In this document: piece by piece, positions 1 to 11,348 of the stretch
Layout: each line of letters starts with the position of its first letter
Numbering within the stretch: the first letter of the stretch is position 1
Source: Hypericum androsaemum
Taxonomy: Eukaryota; Streptophyta; Magnoliopsida; Malpighiales; Hypericaceae
Direction: 5' to 3'
Assembly: GCA_963995505.1 (NCBI GenBank)
Contig: OZ023192.1
Location: 2,200,001 to 2,264,000, forward strand
Length of the DNA: 64,000 bases
Notes under the pieces: model-generated
What the model saw: the letters and a program-made list of their open reading frames with translations, nothing else
The model's database searches: none
Told to the model about the DNA's origin: nothing
Made by a program: the position numbers and the translations under genes

Positions 1-2
1 AT

Positions 3-176
3 TCTCGACATATCCATTGGAGACACAATACCGTTAGACAGTTGATCTCTAGTGGGGTGATCACCATTAATTACGTAAAGTCCAAGGACAACTTAGCTGA
101 TCCTTTTACGAAAGGAATCAATAGAGATCAAATATAGAACGTAGTAAGGGGAATGAGATTAAAATCCACACACTAA
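3..176 (+). pseudogene. copia RNase H C-terminus (partial, broken)
   Basis: Read from base 3, this encodes the end of a copia polyprotein, including the conserved stretch [16 protein letters not shown] near the RNase H C-terminus, and ends at TAA 174-176. An in-frame TAG follows INRDQI, where the related copies have a tyrosine or equivalent codon. This copy could therefore not make a complete C-terminus. The start lies outside the window. Confidence 0.85.
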
Positions 177-719
177 AGAACGTCCATTGTGGTAACTCAA
201 CTATGATGAGTGGAGATCCCACAAACTTGGTTCAATGAGACAACTAAGTTATGGAGGGTTCAGTTAATCACCTGGAACCTATCTCATTCTCAGAAGCTGC
301 CCAGGTGTTAGCCTGCAGAGGTGTGGTAAGGTTAAGCATTACGCTTTTAATGATTCCTATACCTTGATAAAGGTGGAGTATGGCAGGATACTCCTGATAG
401 GAGATCACCTATGTAAGTGTGAAGTGAGGCCGCTTCAAATGGGAAAAACACTTATGAATCCAAGATACGGTCCATGGCCGAAATGGACACAATGTGAGAA
501 CCCAAATATACTAGGGTTATTATTGTGTAAATGTTATTGTCTTGGTTTACGCCAAAAGCTGACGGTTCAAGACATCACGTTCACCGAGCAGCGAGTAAAT
601 TCGATAACATATTACTAGAGAAGGTTCAAAGCCACAAGCTACCTGTCTCGATGCAATAATAACATGTCAGAACTTTCGATTAGAGTCTGCATGCATTAGT
701 CATCATTTATGTGGGGGAT

Positions 720-1488
720 TGTTGGATTTGTGAATGAGAAAAAAAAAGGCCCAAGCTGGAAAGCCCAAGCTGAGGATGGGATTACCACATCGGAAATCGC
801 AAAGGAATTTTTCCTGTTTACAAGGAGAAGCTCCAAGCTGGTGTAACATTAAATATTCTACCTGAAGAGCTGATCGAGGCTGCCTGCGAGGATGGTGCGA
901 AGCACGAGCATGCGCACGTGCGTGTGCACGTGCGCATGGCACATGGGACACAGGTCGCAATGGGCGCTTTGTAGCGCACTTGGCACTTCGTACGTGCACA
1001 TCGTTGCGAGGAGCTGGAGAAGTCTTAAGTATTTTGCCCGAGTCCAGAGAGAGCTGCGTAGCTACCGAAGTGATGAGGGGCTGCGAGCGCCTTCCACGAT
1101 GGCCACCGAAGAGGCACCAATGGATAGAACATCCCAGAAATTTCCAGACTTCCAACGCCTATAAATAGGCCTCTCCCCCTCATTTGCAAATCATCCCAGT
1201 AGCAAGTGCATTCCATAAGCATTGTTGTCTTCTCCTCTCCCCCCGTTCTTCACTTACAAATAGTCCATTCGAAAGTTCTGGGTATATAAGGGTTCGCCCG
1301 AAAGTTTTGAGATACGTGTGCAACGTTCTTGGAAACGCCCGAACAGTCGTTGTATCTTGGGGACGATTGTCGTAGCCCGTACTGCACTGAAATATACAGG
1401 GCAATCTTGTCTTATGAAAAAAGTGTCCATCACTTGCTTCGACTGCCGTAGATCCTAATCAAGTACACTGAACCCTCCGAGAACAACA
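720..1488 (+). repeat. 3' LTR of copia family 1, copy 1 (769 bp)
   Basis: It begins TGTTGGATTT directly after a purine-rich tract and ends AACAACA, like the LTRs of the two other family members. A GC-rich central zone (about 880-1010) is full of CG dinucleotides and contains CACGTG at 915-920 and 927-932. Two TATA-like motifs follow, TATAAATA at 1160-1167 and TATATAAG at 1283-1290, so the LTR carries a plausible promoter pointing into the kinase pseudogene downstream. Short ORFs in the GC-rich zone look like composition effects. Confidence 0.88.
1160..1290 (+). promoter_or_regulatory. two TATA-like motifs in the copia LTR
   Basis: TATAAATA (1160-1167) sits between GC-rich DNA and a pyrimidine-rich stretch. 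TATATAAG (1283-1290) sits 123 bp further on. Both are conserved in the other LTRs of the family, except that the upstream one is deleted from the 5' LTRs of the copies at 5169-11348 and 47209-53389. Which motif sets the transcription start cannot be told from sequence. Confidence 0.45.
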
Positions 1489-1492
1489 AAAT

Positions 1493-2631
1493 ATGCGTGT
1501 AACCAGAAAATCTCCTCCTAATTCCCAAATACTTGCAGCAATGCTCCATGCAACATTTCTAATAATAGGCGCTCCGTTGTTTATTGGGTTTTTGGTGTAC
1601 AAATGGAGAAGGCATATTTCCTTCTATGAAACCATTGAACAATTTTTGGAGAGCACTTACGATCAGCTAATGCCAGTGAGGTACTCCTACTCGGACATTA
1701 AGAAGATAACTAATGGCTTCAAGGGAAAACTTGGTCGGGGAGGTTATGGTAGTGTGTATAAGGGCAAGCTGCGTAGTGGCCAGGTTGCAGCTGTCAAGAT
1801 GCTAGACAGGTCGATACAGATGGTAAGGAGTTCATCAAAGAGATTGCCTCCATCGGAAGAGTTCATCATTTCAACGTGGTCCGTCTAATTGGATTTTGTG
1901 CAGAGGGATCAAAACAAACTTTAGCCATTCATGCCTAATGGTTCACTTGAAAAGTACATATTTCGTACGAATGAACAAGATATGAATAGCATGCCTACGA
2001 TTAGCGATGAGAAAATGTACGAGATCGCCTTAGGGGTGGCTCGTGGCATTGAGTATCTGCATCGAGGCTGTCTGATGCAAATCTTACATTTTGATATCAA
2101 GTCTCATAATATTCTCCTTGATGAGAATTTCCAACAAATAAGAGTATTGTATCTCTCACATCAGTAAAAGGGATGTTAGGTTTTATGGCTTCTGAATTTT
2201 TCTATAGAAGTGTTGGAGGCATATCCTACAAAGCCGATGTATACAATTTCGGAAGGATGTTGATGAAAATGGCAACAAGGAAGAAAGATCCCAGTTCTCC
2301 TGCTGTGAATTCTAACCAGTTTTTCTTACCATCCTGGGTGCACGACCAATTTATCCAAGGAAATGACATTTGGCTAAGGAACAACACTGAGGAAGAGAAA
2401 GAAATAAGACAGAAAATGATGATGGTGGGGATTTGGTGTGTGCAATTGAGCCCAATCGATTGTCCATCAATGCACAAAGTTGTAGAGATGCTTCAACGGA
2501 GACTCAACAGTCTCCAATTGCCTCCAAAGCCGTCCTTTGCTCCACCGTTCTTACCTACGAATATCGAAGACTCGACTACCAAAATTACCGATGCAAGTGG
2601 AGAAATGAAGATAACTGATAGTTATGTATGA
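1493..2631 (+). pseudogene. LRK10L receptor-kinase pseudogene, kinase part only
   Basis: It encodes the membrane segment (LHATFLIIGAPLFIGFLVYKW), juxtamembrane region and kinase of an LRK10L-type receptor kinase, closely matching the intact gene at 22936-25511. The ectodomain exon is missing because a copia LTR ends at 1488. The body is broken. A one-base loss near 1810 (after AAVKMLD) shifts the frame. A short deletion near 1915 removes part of the hinge before [13 protein letters not shown] deletion of about 45 bp near 2131 removes the activation-segment start, including DFG. The P-loop (GRGGYG) and the HFDIK loop remain recognisable. The C-terminal tail reads on to TGA at 2629-2631. It cannot encode an active kinase. 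Confidence 0.9.
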
Positions 2632-4161
2632 ACTGATAATCGGTGACTTGGAGATTTTTAATCATTCTAATTTCTTGTTTTCAGCAATTATCTTTGGAGT
2701 GACAACGGGCTCTTCTATCCGTGTCACAACACGATGTTGATTTATTTTTTTTTAATATCTACATTGTTGGATTTTATTTATTTTATGAATTATTTTTTAA
2801 TAATATCTTATACATCCGTAAAATTTTGATAACCTCTTTAATTTAATATATCGATACTGGTACATAACTTTTTTCAATAATCTCTTTATTTGGGTGTCCG
2901 CGTGGAAAGATGACGTGGCAAATATGAAATTTTAAAAAATGATTCTTATTTTTTCTATAATTGTTTTAAAACCCAAAACCTCTCCTTTTTAATGGGCGCC
3001 GTTACGAGAATCCCAACATCCCCTTCGCCACTTCTGCGCTTACCCAAACATCCCCTTCGGCCTTCCCATCTAAACCGCCGCCGCCGCCGCCGCCATAACC
3101 ATCACCGACCCACTTCTCCATCCCAGGCCCACCGCGCTCGAAGCAAGTGAAATGGACAGAGGATATGTTTACCAGTTGATATGTGGTCAACGGGATAAGC
3201 GAGAGTGAGCTAGAAAGGGATGTGTTTGAAAATTATAAACAATAGGAGGGGTGTTTTGATATTTTTCGGGTAGCCACGTCATTTTTTTATTATCATGCGG
3301 AGTATAGCTGGCAAGCCATTTGGAAACGAAAAGTTATGTGTCGTGGCACATGGTCGGCAGCTGTCAGAGGCATTAGCTGTCATGTCATTGAAATTTCATG
3401 TATATGTTTGAATAACCTGAATACGGTTCGAATCGGGTCAAATTTGAATTATGATTTTTTGATTTTGAATTATTTCTTTAATTTTAATATTTAATAAAAT
3501 ATTTCATAAACTGCCATTTTTTTGAAAATCTTCAAAATTTTAATAATGTTTCTGAAAAATTTATAAACTATGAAAAATACAAAAGATTAATTTTTTAAAA
3601 TATTTCAAAATTAAGATTTAGTGTTTAACATTTTTGGGAAAAATAAATAAATTAAAGATTGGTCTTATTTCTTTCTAAAAAGTATTATTTTTTATACAAT
3701 ATAGACAAATTCGAATCAAATTTGACACTAATTAGATTTGAATCGAATTTGTCGGTTCGACGAATTATAAAAATCTTGAACCGTATTCATTTCGTCTCAT
3801 GAAAAATCCGAATTAAATTTTGGACGAATCAAATTTTGAACGAATGGAATCAAATCATGAATCCGATTCTAATAATAACCAGGTCTATATTTGATGAGTT
3901 TTAAACCACACGATTTATACATCATAATACTTTTCCCTTCAAATTCTAATGAATTTGTTTTTCAGATGAGCGTAGAGTAAGCCTTATCTCTTATGATTTA
4001 AGTCTGATTAATACGGCCAGACATTTAAGTTACTTGGCAACTAATCTCTCTATTTTTACAAATTATAAGGACTAATTTGTACGCCTCAAAAACTAATTAG
4101 TAAATTGATCCAAACTATATGAACCGAAATGTATTTTTTAGAAAATTCAACGTGGTCGTAT
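2632..4161. other. AT-rich intergenic stretch
   Basis: No gene was recognised. A GC-rich patch at about 2990-3150 contains a (CCG) microsatellite at 3075-3094. ATGACGTGGC near 2911 and its complement GCCACGTCAT near 3273-3282 form a short inverted pair around this patch, which could be the ends of a decayed foldback element. GAATACGGTTC near 3420 and GAACCGTATTC near 3778 form a second inverted pair. I could not define target duplications for either. Confidence 0.5.
3075..3094. repeat. (CCG) microsatellite
   Basis: Nearly seven perfect CCG units sit in a local GC-rich patch within AT-rich intergenic DNA. On the minus strand they read as polyglycine inside a short chance ORF. Confidence 0.95.
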
Positions 4162-4830
4162 GCGCACCAGATAGTTCCACAGCTGCTTCTCGACCACATA
4201 AAGAAACGAAGACTTGCAAGTCAATAAACCAGGACAGTATTTTGTCTGATCATTCTGAGTACACCATAGTTATCATGAGCTGCGCGAGTCCGTTGGCCAT
4301 CGATAGGGAATCATACAAATGGATGGCGCTATATGCAGTGGTTCCATGGAACATGCTCGGGGCTCAACCACATTGTCCTATTGGTACGCGGCAGTTGCAC
4401 ATTCTTCTTGGATTAATGCAGAGAAACTAGAGGATTCGTGCAGGGTGGAGTTGATGTTTCGAACGTCCGAGCCCCTCAATAAAAGCAAAGGAATTGTATC
4501 TTTCCATGAAGTTCTTGAAAGCTGGTCTTATGGGTTCGAGCTCTCGTGGCTTGTTTGGTTTTGCTCTCGAAGTTCTCCTCGAGCCGTAGAGACCCGAACA
4601 AAACAAGTAATTTTCTCTTAATTCTTGGTAATTTCTCAAATCATATTAGTATTTCTTATGACATATCAAAGCTGGTTTCAATTTCTGTTGGGTTCTTATA
4701 ATAGAGTTTATTGATTCTTGTAGTTGCAAGTCTTTTTGTTGAAATAGCGAGTGACCTTCTTTTCGGTTGGTTTCGACTATTTGGTAAGAAGTTTTCTGCT
4801 TTAGTACTACGAGTGTCCTCTTGAATTCCT
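4162..4830 (+). pseudogene. LRK10L ectodomain fragment
   Basis: The segment starts in the upstream block shared by the cluster's genes (CACAGCTGCTTCTC, GAAGACTTGCAAGTC) and jumps at about 4231 straight into the middle of the ectodomain (SILSDHSEYTIVIMSCASPLAI). The start codon, signal peptide and GUB_WAK-type N-terminal domain have thus been deleted. A frameshift near 4335-4400 separates the next part ([30 protein letters not shown]). From about 4672 to 4830 it matches intron 1 and exon 2 of the intact genes, but the acceptor reads TTGCAA instead of TTGCAG. No kinase follows. An LTR retrotransposon begins at 5107. Confidence 0.85.
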
Positions 4831-5106
4831 CAGTCAAAGTGTGATCTTTATTAATCTTACATGCACTAAACTTTAAAAAAATTAGCTAATTTTTTGTTTG
4901 TTTATTCTTATCTAGAATGAGTTGGGTAACGAAGGTGACAAAATTCTTCCAACAAATACTTAACACTAATACTTTAAGTTAGTATCATGACTCGGGACAA
5001 TCCAGCAAGGTTGGGTATTATGAGCTCAGAGGCAGCTCTACCTGTGCTTGGTGAGGTATACAAATTGAAACAGGGGATCCATCTCTTCCTCGCCTGCATA
5101 TTCATT
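4831..5106. other. intergenic remnant left of the large retroelement
   Basis: This short stretch between the LRK10L fragment and the gypsy insertion has no recognisable coding content. It ends in TCATT (5102-5106), the left copy of the gypsy target duplication. Confidence 0.5.
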
Positions 5107-5168
5107 TGTTGAGGTATAAAAATAATCTCGACATTGTTAATATATTTTGAGGTATCCGGTGTGGTCGC
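5107..5168 (+). repeat. gypsy left LTR, first segment
   Basis: These 62 bases match the start of the right LTR at 19240 almost base for base. They are followed by the copia inserted at 5169; the LTR resumes at 11349. GTCGC at 5164-5168 is the left copy of the copia target duplication. Confidence 0.9.
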
Positions 5169-6165
5169 TGTTGTTTGTCGGAGTTGGTGTACTTGATTAG
5201 GATCTGTAGCAGTCGAGGCAAGTGTTGGACACTTTCTCCGTAAGACGAGATTGCCCCGTATATTTCAGTGCGGTATGGGCTTTGGCAATCGTCCCCAAGA
5301 TACAACGACTGTTTGGGCGTTTCCAAGAACGTTGCACACGCTTCTCGAAACTTTCGGGCGAACCCTTATATACCCAGAACTTTCGGACTCTTTTCTAGTT
5401 GAAGAATGGGGGAAAAGAAGTAGACAACAATGCTCGGAAATGCAAGTGTTGCTGGAATAGATTTTCTGGCAGGGGGGCAGGCCTATTTATAGGCAGGAGG
5501 AGGCAGGGAGGCAGCCACCCCGAAGGGACGCGTCCGCTCGGCCAACAGGCTGGCTGGCTGCGCTCGTGGCCCTTCGGTGGCTTCTGGTGGCCCTTCGAAG
5601 GCTTTCGGATCCTTCCAGGCGCGCCAGGCTGCGCTCGCGCCCATTCGCGGGAGATCTCGCACCCCTTCGGCCTTCTGGAAGCCTCCTGGACGTTCCAGTC
5701 CGTCGTGCCTCTTCGGTGGCCTACCTGAAGGCGCTCGCAGCTCCTCGTCGCTTCCGTAGCTGCGCAACTGCCTCCGGACCCGGGCAAAATACTTAAGGCT
5801 CCTCCAGCTCCTCGCGACGATGCGCACGTGCGAAGTGCGAAGTGCGCCACAAAGCGCCCATTGCGACCTGCGTCCAATGCGCCATGCGCACACGCACGTG
5901 CGCGAGCGCGAGCGCGTACGCGTGCGCGTGCTCGTGCTCGTGCTCAGACGGTGCTTTGCACCGTCCTCGCAGGCAGCTAGCGGTGGGTCAGCCTTTTTGG
6001 GTAGCCAATCAAGTTGATAGGCAAGGAGGGGAATTCCTTATAAACAAGGAAATCCTCCTTGCTCTAATCGATGTGGTATGGCACTTTCCCATTTCCCTTT
6101 GGGCCTCCATTTTGGGCCTTTTCACTTTGGGCCCAATGCATTAAAAATGCATTCAAAACCCAACA
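5169..6165 (-). repeat. 3' LTR of copia family 1, copy 2 (997 bp)
   Basis: On the plus strand it starts TGTTGTTTGTCGG and ends AAAACCCAACA. It is the longer LTR of this element and keeps the upstream TATA-like motif (CTATTTATAG near 5478-5490) and the CG-rich zone with CACGTG cores (about 5820-5940). Confidence 0.92.
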
Positions 6166-6708
6166 ATCCCCCACATGAATGATGATTAATGCATGCAGAC
6201 TCTAATCGAAAGTTCTGACGTGTTATTATTGCATCGAGATAGGTAGCTTGCGGCTTTGAACCTTCTCTAGTAATATGTTATCGGATTTACTTGCTGCTCG
6301 GTGAACGCGATGTTTTGAACCGTCAGCTTTTGGTGTAAATCAAGACAATAACATTTACACAATAATAACCCTAGTACATTTAGGTTCTCACGTTGTGTCC
6401 GTTTCGGCCATGGACCGTATCTTGGATTCATAAGTGTTTTTCCCATTTGAAGCGGCCTCACTTCACACTTACATAGGTGATCTCCTATCAGGAGTATCCT
6501 GCCATACTCTACCTTAATCAAGGTATAGGAATCATTAAAAGCGTAATGCTTATCCTTACCACACCTCTGCAGGTTAAAACCTGGGCAGCTTCTGAGAATG
6601 AGATGGGTTCCAGGTGATTTACTGAACCCTCCATAACTTAGTTGTCTCATTGAACCAAGTTTGTGGGATCTCCACTCATCATGGTTGAGTTACCGCTATG
6701 GACGTTCT

Positions 6709-9700
6709 TTAGTGTGTGGATTTTAATCCCATTCCCCTTACTGCGTTGTACATTTGATCTCTATTGATTCCTTTTGTAAAAGGATCAGCTAAGTTGTCCT
6801 TGGACTTTACATAGTTAATGGTGATCACCCCACTAGAGATCAACTGTCTAACGGTATTGTGTCTCCGACGGATATGTCGAGACTTTCCGTTGTACAATGT
6901 ACTTTGTGCTCTCCCGATTGCAGACATGCTATCACAATGTATCAATACAGGAGGCACTGGTTTACTCCAGCACGGAATATCCTCTAGGAAGTTTCTGAGC
7001 CATTCAGCTTCTTCCCCAGCTTTGTCTAGTGCTATAAACTCCGACTCCATGGTGGATCGAGCTATGTACGTTTGTTTAGAGGACTTCCAAGACACAGCTC
7101 CTCCTCCTATGGTGAATACGTATCCACTCGTAGATTTGGAGTCCTTAGTGTCTGATATCCAGTTTGCGTCACTGTATCCTTCTAATACAGCTGGATATTT
7201 AGCATAATGTATCCCATGGTTTATGGCATGTTTTAAATACCGTAAAACCCTTTCCAGAGCTAGCCAGTGATCCTTTCCTGGATTACTTGTGAATCTACTA
7301 AGTTTACTAACTGAGTACGCAATATCGGGACGAGTGCAGTTGGTTAAATACATCAAGCTCCCGATAATTTGTGCATACTTCAGTTGAGATACTGGGTCTC
7401 CTCGATTCTTGGCTAAGTGTAGATTTAAATCTACTGGAGTCTTAACCGGAGGTTTGTCAAAAGCTTCAAATTTCTTGAGCACGCTTTCCACGTAGTGGGA
7501 TTGCGTCAAGATAATTTCGTCAGCTTTCCTAGAAATTTTTATTCCTAGTATGACGTCTGCCTGACCCATATCTTTCATGTCAAAGTGACTTTTTAACATG
7601 TTCTTAGTTTTCACAATAACTTCTTTATTGCTTCCCATAATTAGTAAGTCATCTACGTAGAGACATACAATTACGTAAGCTTCAGGTGTGCCCTTGATGT
7701 AAACACATTTATCGCACTCATTGATCTTAAATCCATTTGACAGCATTGTTCCGTCAAATTTCTCGTGCCACTGTTTCGGCGCTTGTTTTAGCCCGTATAG
7801 TGACTTGACTAGTCGACATACTTTATGCTCTTGACCGGGAGCCACAAACCCTTCAGGTTGCTCCATGTATATCTCCTCTTCCAGTTCTCCATTTAGGAAA
7901 GCTGTTTTTACGTCCATTTGGTGGATCTCGAGGTTATAGAGTGCTGCAACAGCTATGAGTACTCTAATCGATGTGATTCTTGTGACTGGTGAATATGTGT
8001 CAAAGAAATCATATCCCTCCTTCTGTTGAACCCCTTAGCTACCAATCGAGCTTTGTACTTCTCGATTGATCCATCAGCTTTGTATTTCCTTTTTAGGATC
8101 CACCTGCATCCCAAAGGTTTGCAGCCCGGTGGGAGATCCACGATTTCCCACGTGTGGTTTTGCATAATGGATTCTATCTCACTATTGATAGCTTCCTTCC
8201 AGAGAGGAGCATCTGGACTAGACAATGCTTCTTGGATTGTCCTGGGTTCATCTTCTAACGCATAGGTTAGATAGTCTGGACCAAAAGACTTGGTTACCTT
8301 TGTCCGTTTACTACGTCTAGGTTCATATCATCCTGATTTGACTCTTGCGTAGTCTCGTGAGCCCTTTTCTTCGGACTTGTTTCCTTTCTTTCCTTATTAG
8401 GAAAGCTATCTTCAAAAAATGTTGCGTTCCTTGATTCTATGACCATTCCCGTGTTTATCTCAGGGTTTTCAGATTTATGCACCAAGAATCGATAAGCACT
8501 ACTATTTTGTGCATATCCGATAAAGATGCAATCAATGGTCTTGGGTCCTATTCGCACCTGCTTAGGCTTAGGTACTTCGACCTTTGCTAGGCACCCCCAC
8601 ACTTTAAGGTAACCGTAGGAAGGCTTTCTTCCTTTCCATAGTTCATATGGAGTTTTATCCCTTTTCTTGTGTGGCAATTTGTTTAGAATGTGGTTAGCTG
8701 AGAGCACAGCTTCCCCCCACATGTTCTGGGGTAAGCCCGAGCTAATCAACATAGCGTTCATCATCTCCTTGAGAGTTTGATTCTTGCGTTCAGCTACGCC
8801 ATTCGATTGAGGTGCGTATGGAGCAGTCGTCTGATGAACAATGCCATGTTCTTGACAAAGTTCCTCAAACGGAGCTACATATTCTCCTCCTCGATCACTT
8901 CGGATCATTTTGATTTTCACGCTGAGTTGATTTTCAACCTCATTCTTATATCTCTTAAAAGCATCAAGAGCTTCGTCTTTGCCCTTTAGGAGATATACAT
9001 AACAGTATCTCGTGCAATCATCGATAAACGTGATGAAGTATTTCTTCCCGCCTTTAGTTTGCACGTGTTTCATATCGCAAGTGTCCGTATGAATTAATTC
9101 TAAAGGCGTAGTACTTCTTTCCACTGAATGGAAAGGTGCTTTGGTCATTTTAGCCTCCACACATACTTCACATTTATCGGATGGGTTGAACTCTAGATTC
9201 GGTAATAAATTTAAACTTACTAACTTTCTTAGCGAGTTTAGATTTACGTGTCCTAATCTACCATGCCATAAATTTGAACACTCAGCCAAATAAGAAGAAG
9301 CATTAACTTTATTTTCACCGTTAAAGGTGCGATGTACAGTTATTACATTCATCTTAAATAGCCCCTTCTCTAGGTAACCCTTTCCTATAAATTGACCCGC
9401 TTTGGTCAGTACAAACTTATCAGCCTCAAATACAAGCTTAAGACCGGCTTTGCTTAACAGTGAGCCGGAAACTAAGTTCTTGCGGATGTCCGGAACATGC
9501 AGCACATCCTTGAGGGTCAGCTCCTTTCCTGAGGTCAGTTTCAGGACTACCTTACCCAGACCGACGATCTTGGACGTTGAGGAGTTTCCCATGAACAGCT
9601 TTCGGCCTGTGATTGGGATATAGTTCGAGAACATCTCCTTATCTGAGCAGATGTGGCGGGTAGCTCCAGTGTCCACGAACCACTCTCTCGGATTATCCAC

Positions 9701-10591
9701 CAGGTTGGCTTCAAATACCACAGCTGACAGATCCATCTGGGACAGGTCTTCAGCCAGGTTAGCCTTTCCATGGTCTTTCTTCGGCTGGCGACAGTCCTTA
9801 AGCATGTGGCCGGGTTTACCGCAGTTGTAGCAGTCGCCCTTGATCTTCTTTTTCTTCTTGGGCTCTTGCTTCTCCTGCTTATCCCCGGACTTCTTCCTCT
9901 TCTTGCTACCTTTTCCCTCGGCGAGGTGCACGGTAGTCTCGGGGTTGGCCTTGCCTTGCTTGACTTCGGATTTTCGGTTGTCTTCCTCGATCCTCAGTCT
10001 CACTATCAGGTCTTCTAGGCCCATGTCCTTCCTCTTGTGCTTGAGGTAGCTCTTGAAGTCCTTCCAGAGCGGGGGGAGCTTCTCGATCATCGCAGCTACT
10101 TGGAATGACTCGCTGAGTTGCATCCCTTCGGCTTGGATCTCGTGAAGGATCAGCTGCAATTCCTGCACTTGGTCAATGACCTTCTTGGAGTCCACCATCT
10201 TGAAGTCGAGGAATCGTCCGACGATGAATTTCTTCGTCCCGGCATCCTCCGTTTTGTACTTCTTCTCAAGTGAACTCCACAGCTCTTTAGCGGTCTTAGC
10301 TTCCGCGTAGACGTTGTAGAACGTGTCGTCTAGTCCATTCAGGACGTAGTTCCGGCATAGGAAGTCGCTGTGACTCCATGCATCGAAGGCGTTGATCTTC
10401 TGTTGATCTGCCTCATTTTTCGCTACCTTTGGAGCCTCTTCCTTCAAGAATCGGACCAGGTTGAGCGTCGTCAGGTAGAACAACATCTTCTGTTGCCACC
10501 TCTTGAATTCGGTACCGTTGAACTTGGCCGGCCTTTCGGCGTGGGCAGTTCCCGGGACCGCTGGCACTGGTGCTGAGCTTGTCGATGCCAT
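6709..10591 (-). pseudogene. copia gag-pol polyprotein, two frameshifts
   Basis: The ATG at 10591 (MASTSSAP) starts gag. In order come the gag capsid-like region, a zinc knuckle ([14 protein letters not shown]), aspartic protease ([12 protein letters not shown]), the GAG-pre-integrase motif and integrase core ([30 protein letters not shown]), reverse transcriptase ([10 protein letters not shown]) and RNase H (ending MGLKSTH). The frame breaks near 8310, just after integrase, and again near 8035 in the RT start (VAKGF), where about one base is lost. The three segments together cover the usual length of a copia polyprotein. The integrase-before-RT order is what assigns it to Ty1/copia. Confidence 0.92.
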
Positions 10592-10594
10592 CTT

Positions 10595-10704
10595 CAAGTA
10601 CACAATCTCGTCTTACGATTGTTGTTTGTCGGAGTTGGTGTACTTGATTAGGATCTGTAGCAGTCGAGGCAAGTGTTAGACACTTTCTCCGTAAGACGAG
10701 ATTG
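10595..10704 (-). promoter_or_regulatory. inverted-repeat leader at the LTR/gag junction
   Basis: Where a copia normally shows a tRNA-Met primer site (TGGTATCAGAGC-like) there is none. Instead the 15 bases at 10603-10617 (CAATCTCGTCTTACG) are the exact complement of 10690-10704 inside the LTR. The nine bases at 10595-10603 (CAAGTACAC) are the exact complement of 10638-10646. The two pairings interleave, which is the order needed for an H-type pseudoknot in the transcript. The gag ATG is four bases beyond. Confidence 0.6.
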
Positions 10705-11348
10705 CCCCGTATATTTCAGTGCGGTACGGGCTTTGGCAATCGTCCCCAAGATATAACGACTGTTTGGGCGTTTCCAAGAACGTTGCACACGCTTCTCGAA
10801 ACTTTCGGGCGAACCCTTATATACCCAGAACTTTCGGACTCTTTTCTAGTTGAAGAACGGGGGAAAAGAAGTAGACAACAATGCTCGGAAATGCAAGTGT
10901 TGCTGGGATAGATTTTCTGGCAGGGGGCAGGCACCCCGAAGGGACGCGTCCGCTCGGCCAACAGGCTGGCTGGCTGCGCTCGTGGCCCTTCGGTGGCTTC
11001 TGGTGGCCCTTCAAAGGCTTTCGACGATGCGCACGTGCGAAGTGCCAAGTGCGCCACAAAGCGCCCATTGCGACCTGCGTCCAATGCGCCATGCGCACAT
11101 GCACGTGCGCGTGCGCGTGCGCGTGCTCGGACGGTGCTTTGCACCGTCCTCGCAGGCAGCTAGCGGTGGGTCAGCCTTTTTGGGTAGCCAATCAAGTTGA
11201 TAGGCAAGGAGGGGAATTCCTTATAAACAAGGAAATCCTCCTTGCTCTAATCGATGTGGTATGGCACTTTCCCATTTCCCTTTGGGCCTCCATTTTGGGC
11301 CTTTTCACTTTGGGCCCAATGCATTAAAAATGCATTCAAAACCCAACA
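10620..11348 (-). repeat. 5' LTR of copia family 1, copy 2 (729 bp)
   Basis: It has the same ends as the 3' LTR. Compared with it, sequence after GGCAGGGGG (about 10925) is missing, including the upstream TATA-like motif, and so is a second stretch before GACGATGCGCAC (about 11024). The second TATA-like motif (plus-strand CTTATATACCC near 10818) is retained. Confidence 0.9.

Larger units (their letters stand above)
1..1488 (+). mobile_element. 3' end of a Ty1/copia element (family 1, copy 1)
   Basis: The left edge cuts this element, so only the end of RNase H, the 3' untranslated region, the polypurine tract (711-719) and the 3' LTR are present. It belongs to the same family as the elements at 5169-11348 and 47209-53389, which lie on the other strand. 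The LTR ends ...AACAACA at 1488. The next five bases are AAATA, a possible target duplication, but the left flank is outside the window. The insertion point lies just upstream of the kinase-coding part of an LRK10L gene, so the element separates that gene from any ectodomain exon. Confidence 0.9.
5169..11348 (-). mobile_element. complete Ty1/copia element (family 1, copy 2)
   Basis: A full-length copia lies on the minus strand inside the gypsy left LTR, flanked by GTCGC (5164-5168 and 11349-11353). In element orientation the order is 5' LTR 10620-11348, leader, gag-protease-integrase-RT-RNase H 10591 to 6709, 3' untranslated region, polypurine tract next to 6166, and 3' LTR 5169-6165. The two LTRs differ by a deletion of roughly 270 bp in the 5' LTR. 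The polyprotein has two frameshifts, so it is not autonomous as it stands. Confidence 0.93.

Noticed and set aside
364..618. Open frame of about 84 codons in the 3' region of copia family 1, also open at 6267-6650 and 48158-48412
   Set aside because: It stays open in all three copies while pol is broken, which is intriguing. But two copies have no ATG before the shared part (TTG at 364; an upstream ATG frame is stopped by TAA), and a 250-bp frame can survive by chance at this divergence.
703..1155. Long overlapping frames on both strands in the LTR (also at about 5400-5890, 10716-11327 and 47293-47934)
   Set aside because: They lie in the CG-rich LTR zone, are rich in Arg/Ala/His from alternating CG text, differ between LTR copies and match no family.
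3002..3190. Glycine-rich small frame on the minus strand
   Set aside because: The glycine run is simply the (CCG) microsatellite at 3075-3094; there is no other support.
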